Assembly: GCA_963699495.1 (NCBI GenBank)
Contig: CAVOUB010000005.1
Location: 124,001-188,000, forward strand
DNA: 64,000 nt
Direction of reading: 5' to 3'
DNA from: JAIBJN01 sp963699495
GTDB taxonomy: Bacteria; Actinomycetota; Thermoleophilia; Gaiellales; Gaiellaceae
Of this stretch, positions 34,699-43,695 are shown piece by piece; position 1 is the stretch's first letter, and each line of letters starts with the position of its first letter. The notes beneath the pieces were generated by a model. It was not told where the DNA came from and did not search any database. It saw only the letters and a list, made by a program, of their open reading frames with translations. A program made the position numbers and the translations under genes.

Positions 34699-35630
34699 GG
34701 AAGAAGCGCTACACGGTCGCCTGTCTCTCCGGAGACGGGATCGGGCCGGAGGTGACGGCCGAGGCGAGCCGCGCGCTCGCGGTCGTGTCCGGCATGCACG
34801 GCTTCCAGATCGACGAGGTGCACCTGCCCTTCGGCGGAGACGCCGTGCGACGTTTCGGGCACCCGCTCCCGCCGGTGACCCGGGCCGCCTGTGCGGAGGC
34901 CGACGCGATGCTGGTCGCCGCAACCCGTGAGCCCGCGCTCGAGGTCCTGAAGGCCGAGCTCGACCTACGCTGGCGGATCACGCGCGTGTGCGCCCGCGGC
35001 AGCGAGCTGGCCGTCGTCAGCCCGCTGCCAGACGACGCCGCGCAGCTCGCGGTCGAGAGCGCCTTCAGGCTGGCCTTCAGCCGTCGCGCGCGCCTCACCT
35101 CGGTCGGGACCAGCGCCGGCTGGCTTGCGGCGCTGGCAGCCGGGGGCGAGCGCTGGGAGGGCGTTGTCGTGGAGCATTTGCCCTTCGAGGCCGCCGTGAC
35201 CGGGCTCCTGCACGACCCGTCGGACTTCGACGTCATCGTCAGCGAGCAGCCCTTCGCCGAGGCGCTGGCGAGCACCGCCGCGTTCGCCCACAAGGGCACG
35301 CGCATGGTCGCTTCGGGCCGGGTCGGACCGGACGGGAAGGGCATGTTCGGGCCGACGCACGGCTCTGCGCTCGAGATCGCAGGGCAGGGCGTCGCCAACC
35401 CGAGCGCAATGCTGCTTGCCGCAGCCCTCATGCTGGGCGAGGGCCTGGGCGAGCGAAGCGCCGCGCGCACGCTGGAGCGCGGTGTGCTGGAGACGCTCGA
35501 GACGGGCGTCCGCACTCCGGACATGCTCTCCTCGGGCGCTGGGGCGACCACGCGCGAGTTCATGGACACGTTGCTCGCCTCGCTGCCCGCCGCCCGCCGG
35601 GACACGGAGTTCGCGGGGGTGGTCGCATGA
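34695..35630 (+). CDS. Degenerate isopropylmalate/isocitrate dehydrogenase-like protein
   Basis: A 311-residue paralog of LeuB. Ends are conserved: LSGDGIGPEVTAEASRAL at the start and FGPTHGSALEIAGQGVANPS (NAD-binding loop) near the C-terminus. The middle is altered. The arm containing the catalytic Tyr is deleted, the Lys of VDKANIL is replaced (VGTSAGWL), and the metal-binding TENTFGDILSD is changed to SEQPFAEALAS. Decarboxylating activity is therefore unlikely. It lies between leuA and ilvB with 4-bp overlaps on both sides and no stop codons, so it is expressed and kept. It may be a structural or regulatory partner; a true LeuB is encoded later in the operon. Confidence 0.8.
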   Translation: MRKKRYTVACLSGDGIGPEVTAEASRALAVVSGMHGFQIDEVHLPFGGDAVRRFGHPLPPVTRAACAEADAMLVAATREPALEVLKAELDLRWRITRVCARGSELAVVSPLPDDAAQLAVESAFRLAFSRRARLTSVGTSAGWLAALAAGGERWEGVVVEHLPFEAAVTGLLHDPSDFDVIVSEQPFAEALASTAAFAHKGTRMVASGRVGPDGKGMFGPTHGSALEIAGQGVANPSAMLLAAALMLGEGLGERSAARTLERGVLETLETGVRTPDMLSSGAGATTREFMDTLLASLPAARRDTEFAGVVA

Positions 35631-37345
35631 AGATGCTCGGCTCGGATGCGATCCTGCGCTCGCTCGAGGCGGAGGGCGTCGACGTCGCCTTCGGGATTCC
35701 GGGCGGCGCCATCCTCCCGCTGTACGACGCCTTCGCGCGCGGCACGACCGTCCGCCACGTCCTCGCCCGCCACGAGCAGGGCGCGGGGCACATGGCGGAG
35801 GGCTACGCCCGCGCGTCGGGACGGCCCGGGGTCGCCATCGCGACGTCCGGCCCCGGCGTCACGAATCTCGTCACGCCGATCGCGGACGCCTGGATGGACT
35901 CGACGCCGCTCGTCTGCATCACGGGCCAGGTGCGAACGACCCTCATCGGCACGGATGCGTTCCAGGAGACCGATGCGACCGGCATCACGCTCCCGATCGT
36001 CAAGCACTCCTGGCTCGTCCAGGACGTCGAGGAACTCCCGCACGTGCTCAAGGCGGCCTTCCACATCGCCCGAACCGGGCGTTCAGGCCCGGTCCTTGTG
36101 GATGTCGCGAAAGACGTGCAGGAGGCGGAGATCGACTTCACGTACCCCCATCAAGTCGATCTCCCAGGGTGGAGACCACCTGCCAGTGTCCACCCACGAC
36201 AGGTCCGCGAGGCGGCGAGGGCCCTGCTCGCCGCCTCACGACCTGTCCTCTACGTCGGCGGCGGCGTGGTCAACGGTGACGCCTGCAACGAGCTCCTCGA
36301 GCTCGCCGAGGCGACCGGCATCCCGGTGATCACGACGCTGATGGCGAAGAGCGCGTTCCCGGAGTCGCACCCGCTCTGCTACGGCCCGCCCGGCATGCAC
36401 GGCTCGAAGTGGGCGAACTGGGGCCTGAACAAGGCCGACCTGATCGTCGCCGTCGGCGCGCGCTTCGACGACCGGGTGACCGGCAAGCTGTCCGCGTTCG
36501 CCCCCGGCGCCAAGGTGATCCATTTCGACATCGACGCCGCGGAGATCGGAAAGCTGCGTCACGCCGACATCCCGGTCACCGGCCCCCTGCAGCCGGCGCT
36601 CTCCGAGCTGACGAAGGCGTTCCGGGCCGAGTCCGAGCCCGGCCGTCAGGGCCCCGTCGCCTGGAGGCGCCAGCTCGACGAGTGGCGTGAGCAGTTCCCC
36701 TACCGCTACGTGCGAGAGGGCGAGTACCTGAAGCCGCAGGCGGTCATCGAGACCCTGCGCGACCTGACCGGCGACCGGGACGTCGTCTGGACGACGGGCG
36801 TCGGCCAGCACCAGATGTGGGCGATGCAGTACCTCGTCTGCGAACGTCCGCGGACCTTCATCACCTCGGGCGGCCTCGGGACGATGGGGTACGGCGTTCC
36901 GGCCGCGATCGGCGCCAAGGCCGCACGCCCGGACGCAACCGTCGTCTGCATCGACGGGGACGGCTGCTTCCAGATGACCTCGCAGGAGCTCGCCACCTCG
37001 GTGCTCGAGGGGCTGCCCATCGTCGTCGTCATCGTCAACAACGGCTGGCTCGGCATGGTGCGCCAGTGGCAGGAGATGTTCTACGCAAACCGCTTCTCCG
37101 AGACGCACCTGACGCATCAGGTGCCCGACTACGCGCAGCTCGCCGAGGCCTACGGCGCGGCCGGCTTCACGGTCGACTCCGACGACGACCTCGAGAGCGT
37201 CCTCGAGGAGGCGCTCTCGTGCGGGCGCACCGCGGTGGTCGACGCCCGGTGCGACCCCCAGGAGAAGTGCTTCCCGATGATTCCCGCAGGCGCCGCGGGA
37301 ACCGACGTCATCGAGTTCTCCGAAGAGGAGACCGTCGAGGCGTGA
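35627..37345 (+). CDS. ilvB: Acetolactate synthase, large (catalytic) subunit
   Basis: A 572-residue ThDP- and FAD-dependent acetolactate synthase. It makes acetolactate and acetohydroxybutyrate, the first common step to Val, Leu and Ile. The activating Glu is E50 in ARHEQGAGHMAEGYARASG. GARFDDRVTGKLSAFAP is the FAD region. The ThDP motif runs from IDGDGCFQMTSQEL to VNNGWLGMVRQWQ. QDVEELPHVLKAAF is also typical of AHAS rather than pyruvate oxidase. ATG 35627 overlaps the preceding stop and its own stop overlaps ilvN (GTGA). Confidence 0.96.
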   Translation: MKMLGSDAILRSLEAEGVDVAFGIPGGAILPLYDAFARGTTVRHVLARHEQGAGHMAEGYARASGRPGVAIATSGPGVTNLVTPIADAWMDSTPLVCITGQVRTTLIGTDAFQETDATGITLPIVKHSWLVQDVEELPHVLKAAFHIARTGRSGPVLVDVAKDVQEAEIDFTYPHQVDLPGWRPPASVHPRQVREAARALLAASRPVLYVGGGVVNGDACNELLELAEATGIPVITTLMAKSAFPESHPLCYGPPGMHGSKWANWGLNKADLIVAVGARFDDRVTGKLSAFAPGAKVIHFDIDAAEIGKLRHADIPVTGPLQPALSELTKAFRAESEPGRQGPVAWRRQLDEWREQFPYRYVREGEYLKPQAVIETLRDLTGDRDVVWTTGVGQHQMWAMQYLVCERPRTFITSGGLGTMGYGVPAAIGAKAARPDATVVCIDGDGCFQMTSQELATSVLEGLPIVVVIVNNGWLGMVRQWQEMFYANRFSETHLTHQVPDYAQLAEAYGAAGFTVDSDDDLESVLEEALSCGRTAVVDARCDPQEKCFPMIPAGAAGTDVIEFSEEETVEA

Positions 37346-37854
37346 GACATACGGTCTCCGTCCTCGTCGAGAACAGGCCGGGAGCGCTCGCCCGGGTCTC
37401 GAACATGTTCGCGCGGCGTGGCTTCAACATCGAGAGCCTCGCCGTCGGGCCGACGGAGCGCCAGGACGTCTCGCGCATCGTCCTGACCGTCGACTGCCCG
37501 GCGAACCTGCTCGAGCAGATCGAGAAGCAGATGCACAAGCTCGTCAACGTCCTGCGCGTCTCGACGCTCGAGGCCGGCGAGGCCGTCGAGCGCGAGCTCG
37601 CGCTCGTCCGCGTCTCGGCCGACCCGAGCCGGCGCGCGGAGCTGATCGCGCTGGCCGACGTCTTCGACGCCAAGGTCGCCGACCTCGGCCCCGACTCCAT
37701 GGTCTTCGAGGCCGTGGGGACGCCGGAGCAGCTCGAGTCCTTCCAGGAGCTCCTCCGTCCGCACGGCCTGATCGAGCTCGCCCGCACGGGGCGGATCGGG
37801 CTCGCGCGGGCATCCGCGAACCGCAGCCCCCGTCCCCAGCACGTCCTCCGCTAG
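37342..37854 (+). CDS. ilvN: Acetolactate synthase, small (regulatory) subunit
   Basis: A 170-residue ACT-domain regulatory subunit. It begins RHTVSVLVENRPGALARVSN, the valine-binding ACT segment, followed by MFARRGFNIESLAVGPTE. The second half (from about residue 80) is the C-terminal IlvN domain with VFDAKVADLGPDSMVFEAVG. It confers valine feedback inhibition on IlvB in the known enzymes. The start is GTG at 37342, translationally coupled to ilvB. Confidence 0.95.
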   Translation: MRHTVSVLVENRPGALARVSNMFARRGFNIESLAVGPTERQDVSRIVLTVDCPANLLEQIEKQMHKLVNVLRVSTLEAGEAVERELALVRVSADPSRRAELIALADVFDAKVADLGPDSMVFEAVGTPEQLESFQELLRPHGLIELARTGRIGLARASANRSPRPQHVLR

Positions 37855-37869
37855 AAAGGATCGAATCTC

Positions 37870-38883
37870 ATGGCAACCGTCCACCGCGAAGGCAGCATCG
37901 ACCTCCTCTCCGGGAAGGTGGCCGTCCTCGGCTACGGCAGTCAGGGCCACGCCCACGCCCTCAACCTGCGCGATTCCGGCGTCGACGTCGAGGTCGGGCT
38001 CCGCGAAGGGAGCTCGTCCTGGACGGCTGCCGAAGAGGCCGGGCTCACCGTCAAGACGTTCGCCGAGGCAGTGCGCGGCGCGCAGCTCGTCGCCATCCTC
38101 CTCCCCGACCATGTCCAGAAGGGCGTCTACGAACGCGACGTCGCCCCGAATCTCGAACCGGACGCTGCTGTCCTCTTCGCCCATGGCTTCAACGTCCACT
38201 TCGGGCAGATTCAGCCCGAGCCGGGACACGACGTGATCATGGTCGCACCCAAGGGGCCCGGGCACCGCGTTCGCCAGCTGTTCGAGGCGGGCGCGGGCAC
38301 TCCGGGGCTCGTCGCCGTCGCCCAGGATGCGAGCGGGAACGCGTTCGACCTCGCGCTCGCCTACGGCACGGCCATCGGCTGCGGGCGCGCGGGGATGATC
38401 GCGACGACGTTCGCAGAGGAGACCGAGAGCGACCTCTTCGGCGAGCAGGCCGTGCTGTGCGGCGGGGTCTGCGCGCTCATGCAGGCGGGCTTCGAGATCC
38501 TCGTGGACGCGGGCTACCAGCCCGAGATCGCCTACTACGAGTGCATCAACGAGCTCAAGCTGATCGTCGACCTGATCTACGAGGGCGGCTTCGGCCACAT
38601 GCGCGACTCGATCTCCGACGTGGCGGAGTACGGTGACCTCACGCGCGGCCAGGTCGTCATCGACGAGCACGTGAGGACGAACATGAGGCAGCTGCTCGAG
38701 GACATCCGCAACGGCACGTTCGCGCGCGAGCTGATCGCCGAGGAAGAGGCCGGCCGGCCACGCATGACGGCGCTCCGGCGTATGGCCGCACGCCACCCTG
38801 TGGAGGCCGTCGGCGGCGAGCTTCGCGAGCTGGCGGGCCGCGAAGGCCTCCTCGGCGCGGAGGCCCGTGTCGTCCCCAGTTGA
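37870..38883 (+). CDS. ilvC: Ketol-acid reductoisomerase (class I)
   Basis: A 337-residue short-form KARI, which isomerises and reduces acetolactate with NAD(P)H and Mg. The Rossmann motif is LGYGSQGHAHALNLRDSG (20-37), PKGPGHRVRQLFEAG follows, and the knotted C-terminal domain has metal Glu/Asp residues in ETESDLFGEQAVLCGG and ECINELKLIVDLIYEGG. An SD AAAGGA lies 9-14 nt before ATG 37870. It ends inside the start of hom (17-bp overlap). Confidence 0.96.
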   Translation: MATVHREGSIDLLSGKVAVLGYGSQGHAHALNLRDSGVDVEVGLREGSSSWTAAEEAGLTVKTFAEAVRGAQLVAILLPDHVQKGVYERDVAPNLEPDAAVLFAHGFNVHFGQIQPEPGHDVIMVAPKGPGHRVRQLFEAGAGTPGLVAVAQDASGNAFDLALAYGTAIGCGRAGMIATTFAEETESDLFGEQAVLCGGVCALMQAGFEILVDAGYQPEIAYYECINELKLIVDLIYEGGFGHMRDSISDVAEYGDLTRGQVVIDEHVRTNMRQLLEDIRNGTFARELIAEEEAGRPRMTALRRMAARHPVEAVGGELRELAGREGLLGAEARVVPS

Positions 38884-40177
38884 TGTCCCCGTAGCCCTTC
38901 TGGGCTACGGGACCGTCGGCTCGGCCGTCGACCGGCTCCTCGGGGAGAACGCAGACGACATCGAACGGGCCACGGGGCACCGCCTCAGGGTCGTTCGGGC
39001 CCTCGTCCGCGACCCCGCGAAGGAGCGGCCGCACAGGCCGGCCGACGGCGTCCTCACCACCGACTTCGCCTCCATCCGGGACGACCCCTCCATCGCTCTC
39101 GTCGCCGAGGTCATGGGCGGGCTCGAGCCGACCGGCGAGCACGTGCTCGAGCTCCTGCGCGCGGGGAAGCCGGTCGTCTCGGCCAACAAGCAGCTGATCG
39201 CGCGGCGCGGCGCCGAGCTCTTCTCCACCGCCTCCGAGGCGGGCGTCCAGCTCCGCTTCGAGGCCAGCGTGTGCGCCGCGATCCCCGTGATCAAGATCCT
39301 GCGCGAGGCGCTGGTCGCGACCAACGTCCACCGCGTGCTCGGGATCGTGAACGGGACGACCAACTTCATCCTCACGAAGATGGAGGAGGGCGCCGAGTAC
39401 GAGGAGGCGCTCGCCGACGCGCAGCGGCTCGGCTACGCCGAAGCGGATCCGACCGAGGACGTGAACGGAGCTGACGCCGCCGCCAAGATGGCCATCCTCG
39501 CCACGATCGCGTTCGGCTCGCGCGTGACCCTCGACGACGTCTCGTACGACGGGATCGAGCGGGTGACGAGCGAGCATGTCCGCGCGGCCCGCGAGATGGA
39601 GATGGTCGTGCGCCTGATCGGCGCGGCCACGCTCACGGACGGGAGAGTCGACGTGCGCGTCGGGCCTGCTCTCGTCGACCGCCACCACCCCCTCGCGGCC
39701 GTCGAGGGCGCCTTCAACGCCGTCATGCTCCAGGGCGACGCGATCCAGGAGATCACGCTCGAAGGCCCGGGCGCCGGAGGCATGGAGACCGCGTCGGCAG
39801 TCGTCGCCGACATGGTCAGCGTGATCGGCACGACCGGCACCGGCTTCCTCCAGAACGACGCGTGCTGGCGGGAGCTCGAGCGGCTACCGAGCGGGGAGAT
39901 GCGCTCGCCCTACTACCTCCGCATCGAGGTGGACGACGTGGCGGGCGTGCTCGCGCAGATCGCCCTGCGGCTCGCCGCGCATCGCGTCTCGATCGCCAGG
40001 CTGATCCAGCATCAGGAGAACGGCTCCGCCACGCTCCACGTCGTCACGCACGAGGGCGCCGAGGGCGACCTGAGAAGCGCGCTCGAGGAGATCGAGTCCC
40101 TGCCCGAGACAAAGGGCGCGCCTTCCGCGCTGCCGGTTGTCTCCGACCGCGGCGTCCCCGGCCTCGGCTGGGCCTAG
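38867..40177 (+). CDS. hom: Homoserine dehydrogenase with C-terminal ACT domain
   Basis: A 436-residue homoserine dehydrogenase converting aspartate semialdehyde to homoserine. The NAD(P) motif is VALLGYGTVGSAV (9-21). The catalytic region includes ANKQLIARRG, FEASVCAAIPVIKIL, GIVNGTTNFILTKME and GYAEADPTEDVNGADAA. An ACT domain follows from about residue 345 (YYLRIEVDDVAGVLAQIALR), giving threonine feedback in known enzymes. GTG 38867 is the only start that preserves the N-terminal strand; it overlaps ilvC by 17 bp. It begins the threonine segment of the operon. Confidence 0.95.
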   Translation: MSSPVDVPVALLGYGTVGSAVDRLLGENADDIERATGHRLRVVRALVRDPAKERPHRPADGVLTTDFASIRDDPSIALVAEVMGGLEPTGEHVLELLRAGKPVVSANKQLIARRGAELFSTASEAGVQLRFEASVCAAIPVIKILREALVATNVHRVLGIVNGTTNFILTKMEEGAEYEEALADAQRLGYAEADPTEDVNGADAAAKMAILATIAFGSRVTLDDVSYDGIERVTSEHVRAAREMEMVVRLIGAATLTDGRVDVRVGPALVDRHHPLAAVEGAFNAVMLQGDAIQEITLEGPGAGGMETASAVVADMVSVIGTTGTGFLQNDACWRELERLPSGEMRSPYYLRIEVDDVAGVLAQIALRLAAHRVSIARLIQHQENGSATLHVVTHEGAEGDLRSALEEIESLPETKGAPSALPVVSDRGVPGLGWA

Positions 40178-40205
40178 ACCGGTGTCCACGAGTAGGGTCA
40201 GGGCG

Positions 40206-41189
40206 ATGACGATCCCGCTCGCCGAGCGCTACCGCGGCCGCCTCCCCCTGACCGACTCCACGCCCGTGGTCTCGCTCGGCGAGGGGTCGACGCCCCTCCT
40301 TCCGGCTCCCCGGCTCTCGGCGCGGCTGGGCGTCGAGCTCTGGCTCAAGTGGGAAGGCGGGAACCCGACCGGGAGCTTCAAGGACCGCGGGATGACGGTT
40401 GCGGTCTCGAAGGCGGTCGAGGCGGGCGCGGTCGCCGTCGTCTGCGCGTCGACGGGCAACACGGCAGCCTCCGCCGCGGCGTACGCAGCGCGAGCCGGGA
40501 TCACCGCGGTCATCCTTCAGCCGGCCGGCGCGGTGGCGCGGGGCAAGATCGCCCAGGCTCAGGCGGTCGGGGCGCGGTTGCTCGAAGTGCAGGGCCCGTT
40601 CGAGGCGGCGCTGGAGGCCGCTCAAGAGCTCGGGCGACGCGGCACCTACACGCTGGTGAACTCGCTCAACCCGCATCGCCTCGAGGGCCAGAAGACCGCC
40701 GCCTTCGAGATCGTCGAGGAGCTCGGCGGCGCTCCCGACGCGCTGGCGCTTCCGTACGGCGGCGGCGGGAACACGCGCGCCTACGCGCTCGGCTTCGACG
40801 AGGCCGGCGCCGGCCTGCCGCCGTTCGTCGCCGCCGAGGCCTCCGCCCGTGCCTACACGATGGCGACCGCGATCCGCATCGCCGAGCCTGCCCACCGGGG
40901 GCCGGCCGAGGAGGCGATCGCACGCTCGGGAGGCTCGGTCGTCCCTCTCGCCGACGAGGAGATCCTCGCAGCCTGGCGCGACCTCGCCGAGCTCGAGGGA
41001 GTCTTTTGCGAGCCCTCCTCCGCTGCCGGCCTTGCCGCCCTCGCGCGCGAGCGGCCGCCGGCGGGCGCCCGCGTCGTCTGCGTGATCACCGGCCACGGCC
41101 TCAAGGACCCGGAGGCGGCAGCCCGCCTCTCCACCCCGCCCCTCTCGGTCCCGCCGGACCCCGACGCGATCGCGGAGGCCGCAGCGTGA
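40206..41189 (+). CDS. thrC: Threonine synthase
   Basis: A 327-residue PLP-dependent threonine synthase acting on O-phosphohomoserine. The PLP lysine is K59 in PTGSFKDRGM, STGNTAASAAAYAARAG is the phosphate/Asn loop, and LPYGGGGNTRAY is the Gly-rich PLP phosphate loop. Length fits the short actinobacterial class. The start is ATG at 40206, 28 bp after hom. The stop overlaps thrB by 4 bp. The hom-thrC-thrB order is typical of Actinomycetota. Confidence 0.94.
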   Translation: MTIPLAERYRGRLPLTDSTPVVSLGEGSTPLLPAPRLSARLGVELWLKWEGGNPTGSFKDRGMTVAVSKAVEAGAVAVVCASTGNTAASAAAYAARAGITAVILQPAGAVARGKIAQAQAVGARLLEVQGPFEAALEAAQELGRRGTYTLVNSLNPHRLEGQKTAAFEIVEELGGAPDALALPYGGGGNTRAYALGFDEAGAGLPPFVAAEASARAYTMATAIRIAEPAHRGPAEEAIARSGGSVVPLADEEILAAWRDLAELEGVFCEPSSAAGLAALARERPPAGARVVCVITGHGLKDPEAAARLSTPPLSVPPDPDAIAEAAA

Positions 41190-41998
41190 AGCTCACGGTC
41201 CGCGCTCCGGCGACCACGGCCAATCTCGGCGCCGGATTCGACTGCGCCGCGGTCGCGCTCGACCTCTGGAACGAGCTCGAGGTCTCCGACGGAGGGACGC
41301 CGGACCGGACACATCTCGGCGTCCAGGCCTTCGAGCGCGTCGATCCCGCGGACGGGCTTCGGTTCGAGTGGTTCGATCGCATCCCGCGGGAGCGGGGGCT
41401 GGGGTCGAGCGCCGCCGTGATCGCGCTCGGCCTCGTGGCCGCCGCGCACATCGCCGGCCGCGAGCCGGATCCCGAGTGGCTTCTCCGCGAGGGCCTCCCG
41501 CTCGAGGGGCATGCCGACAACCTGGCTGCAGCCCTCGCCGGCGGCGCCTGTCTGACCTCCGGAGGCCGCATCCACCGGGTCGCCGACGGCGTGCCCGCCG
41601 TCCCGATCGCGCTCGTTCCCGAGACGACCGTCGCCACGGCGGAGGCGCGGGCCGCGCTCCCCGAGCAGGTCCCCTTCGGAGACGCCGTCTTCTCCGTCGG
41701 GCGCTCCGCGCTTCTGGGCGCCGGGCTCGCGGCGCACTCGGAGGAGATCTTCGCAGCCTCGCTGAACGACCGACTGCACGAGCCCTACCGCGCGGAGCAT
41801 GCTCCACTGCTCGAGGAGGTGCGCCAGGAGCCCCCGGTGGGGGCGCTCGGCGCGACCATCTCGGGCTCGGGCCCGACCGTGATCGTCTGGGCCCACTCAC
41901 ACCAGGCCGAGGACTGCTCGGTCGAGCTCTCCAAGCGCTTCCCCGACGTCGAGGTCCTCTGGATGTCGACCTCCGCGAAAGGAGCCGAAGTCACATGA
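41186..41998 (+). CDS. thrB: Homoserine kinase
   Basis: A 270-residue GHMP kinase phosphorylating homoserine. Motif 1 is VRAPATTANLGAGFDCAAVAL, the ATP-binding motif is RERGLGSSAAVIALGL, and the C-terminal motif 3 is ATISGSGPTVIVWA. It starts at GTG 41186 within the thrC stop. Its stop overlaps the ilvD start. It supplies O-phosphohomoserine to ThrC. Confidence 0.94.
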   Translation: MKLTVRAPATTANLGAGFDCAAVALDLWNELEVSDGGTPDRTHLGVQAFERVDPADGLRFEWFDRIPRERGLGSSAAVIALGLVAAAHIAGREPDPEWLLREGLPLEGHADNLAAALAGGACLTSGGRIHRVADGVPAVPIALVPETTVATAEARAALPEQVPFGDAVFSVGRSALLGAGLAAHSEEIFAASLNDRLHEPYRAEHAPLLEEVRQEPPVGALGATISGSGPTVIVWAHSHQAEDCSVELSKRFPDVEVLWMSTSAKGAEVT

Positions 41999-43695
41999 GC
42001 GATCCCTACGACCGCCCGTCCGACCCTGCGAAGCGGCACAGTGCCGCGCTTACCGACGGCCCCGAACGAGCGCCCGCGCGCGCGATGCTGAAGGGGATCG
42101 GCCTCACCGACGACGACCTCGCCCGCCCGCTCATCGGCGTCTCCACGACCTGGATCGAGACGATGCCGTGCAACTTCAACCAGCGCGAGCTGGCCAAGCA
42201 CGTCAAGGCCGGCGTGCGCGCGGCCGGGGGCACGCCGGTGGAGTTCAACACCATCTCGGTGAGCGACGGCGTCTCCATGGGGACAGAGGGGATGCGCGCG
42301 TCCCTCGTCTCCCGTGAGGTGATCGCCGACTCGATCGAGCTGGTCGCGCGCGGTCACCTCTTCGACGGCCTCGTCTGCCTCGTCGGCTGCGACAAGACGA
42401 TCCCCGCGGCGGTGATGGCGCTGGCGCGGCTCGACCTGCCGGGCCTCGTCCTCTACAACGGCTCGATCGCGCCCGGCCGCTTCCGCGGGAAGGACGTGAC
42501 CATCCAGGACGTCTTCGAGGCGGTCGGCGCCCACGCCGTCGGAAGGATGTCCGGCCAGGAGCTGCACGACCTCGAGGACGTCGCCTGCCCGGGCGCCGGG
42601 GCCTGCGGTGGCCAGTTCACCGCCAACACGATGTCGACCGCGCTCGAGTTCCTCGGCATCAGCCCGGCGGGGCTGAACGGCATCCCGGCGCTCGCGCCGG
42701 CCAAGAACGAGGCGGCAGAGCAGGCAGGGCGGCTCGCCATGGATCTCCTGCGCCGGGACGTGCGGCCCTCACAGGTGCTCACGCTCGACGCGCTGGAGAA
42801 CGCGATCGCGTCGATCGCGGCCACCGGCGGCTCGACGAACGGCGTCCTCCACCTGCTCGCCATCGCCCGCGAGCTCGGCATCCCTCTCTCCATCGACGAC
42901 TTCGAGCGCATCGCCGCGCGAACCCCGGTCGTCGCCAGCCTCAAGCCCGGCGGGCGCTTCGTGGCCACGGACGTCTACGAGGCGGGCGGCGTCGCACTGG
43001 TCGCACGCGAGCTGCTCAAGCGCGAGCTGGTGCACGCCGGCGCGCCCAACGTGGACGGGCGCTCACTGGGCGAGATCGCCGCGGCCGTCGAAGAGCGGCC
43101 CGGGCAGGAGGTCGTTGTCCCGATCGAGACACCGCTGAAGCCGACCGGCGGGCTCGCCATCCTTTACGGCAACCTTTCGCCCGAGGGCTGCGTGGTCAAG
43201 CTCGCCGGCCACGAGCGCCTGCTCCACCGCGGCCCGGCGCGCATCTTCGACTCCGAGGAAGCCTGCTTCGCGGCCGTGAAGGCGCGCCGGATCCAGTCAG
43301 GCGACGTGATCGTCATCCGCTACGAAGGCCCGGCCGGCGGGCCTGGCATGCGGGAGATGCTGCACGTCACCGCCGCCATCGTCGGCGAAGGCCTCGGCGA
43401 CGAGGTCGCGCTCGTCACGGACGGGCGCTTCTCCGGCGCGACCCACGGGTTGATGGTCGGCCACGTCTCGCCCGAGGCCGCCCGCGGCGGGCCCCTCGCG
43501 GCGCTTCAGGACGGGGACGTCGTCGTCGTGGACGTCGAGGGGCGCGAGCTGCGAGCCGAGCTCTCGGACGACGAGCTCGCGGCGCGGCTCGCCGACTGGC
43601 AGCCCCCGGAGCCGCGGTACACGCAGGGCGTCTTCGCCAAGTACGCAGCGCTCGTCTCCTCGGCCTCCGAGGGCGCCGTCACGAGCAGCCCGTAG
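41995..43695 (+). CDS. ilvD: Dihydroxy-acid dehydratase
   Basis: A 566-residue IlvD/Edd-family dehydratase, dehydrating dihydroxyisovalerate and dihydroxymethylvalerate to the 2-oxo acids. Cluster cysteines are visible in ETMPCNFNQ, LVGCDKTIPA and ACPGAGACGGQFTANTMS (the preceding residue is Val). GGSTNGVLHLLAIA and DGRFSGATHGLMVGHVSPEA are family signatures. SD AAAGGAG lies 12 nt before ATG 41995. Context between thrB and leuB supports IlvD rather than phosphogluconate dehydratase. Confidence 0.96.
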   Translation: MSDPYDRPSDPAKRHSAALTDGPERAPARAMLKGIGLTDDDLARPLIGVSTTWIETMPCNFNQRELAKHVKAGVRAAGGTPVEFNTISVSDGVSMGTEGMRASLVSREVIADSIELVARGHLFDGLVCLVGCDKTIPAAVMALARLDLPGLVLYNGSIAPGRFRGKDVTIQDVFEAVGAHAVGRMSGQELHDLEDVACPGAGACGGQFTANTMSTALEFLGISPAGLNGIPALAPAKNEAAEQAGRLAMDLLRRDVRPSQVLTLDALENAIASIAATGGSTNGVLHLLAIARELGIPLSIDDFERIAARTPVVASLKPGGRFVATDVYEAGGVALVARELLKRELVHAGAPNVDGRSLGEIAAAVEERPGQEVVVPIETPLKPTGGLAILYGNLSPEGCVVKLAGHERLLHRGPARIFDSEEACFAAVKARRIQSGDVIVIRYEGPAGGPGMREMLHVTAAIVGEGLGDEVALVTDGRFSGATHGLMVGHVSPEAARGGPLAALQDGDVVVVDVEGRELRAELSDDELAARLADWQPPEPRYTQGVFAKYAALVSSASEGAVTSSP

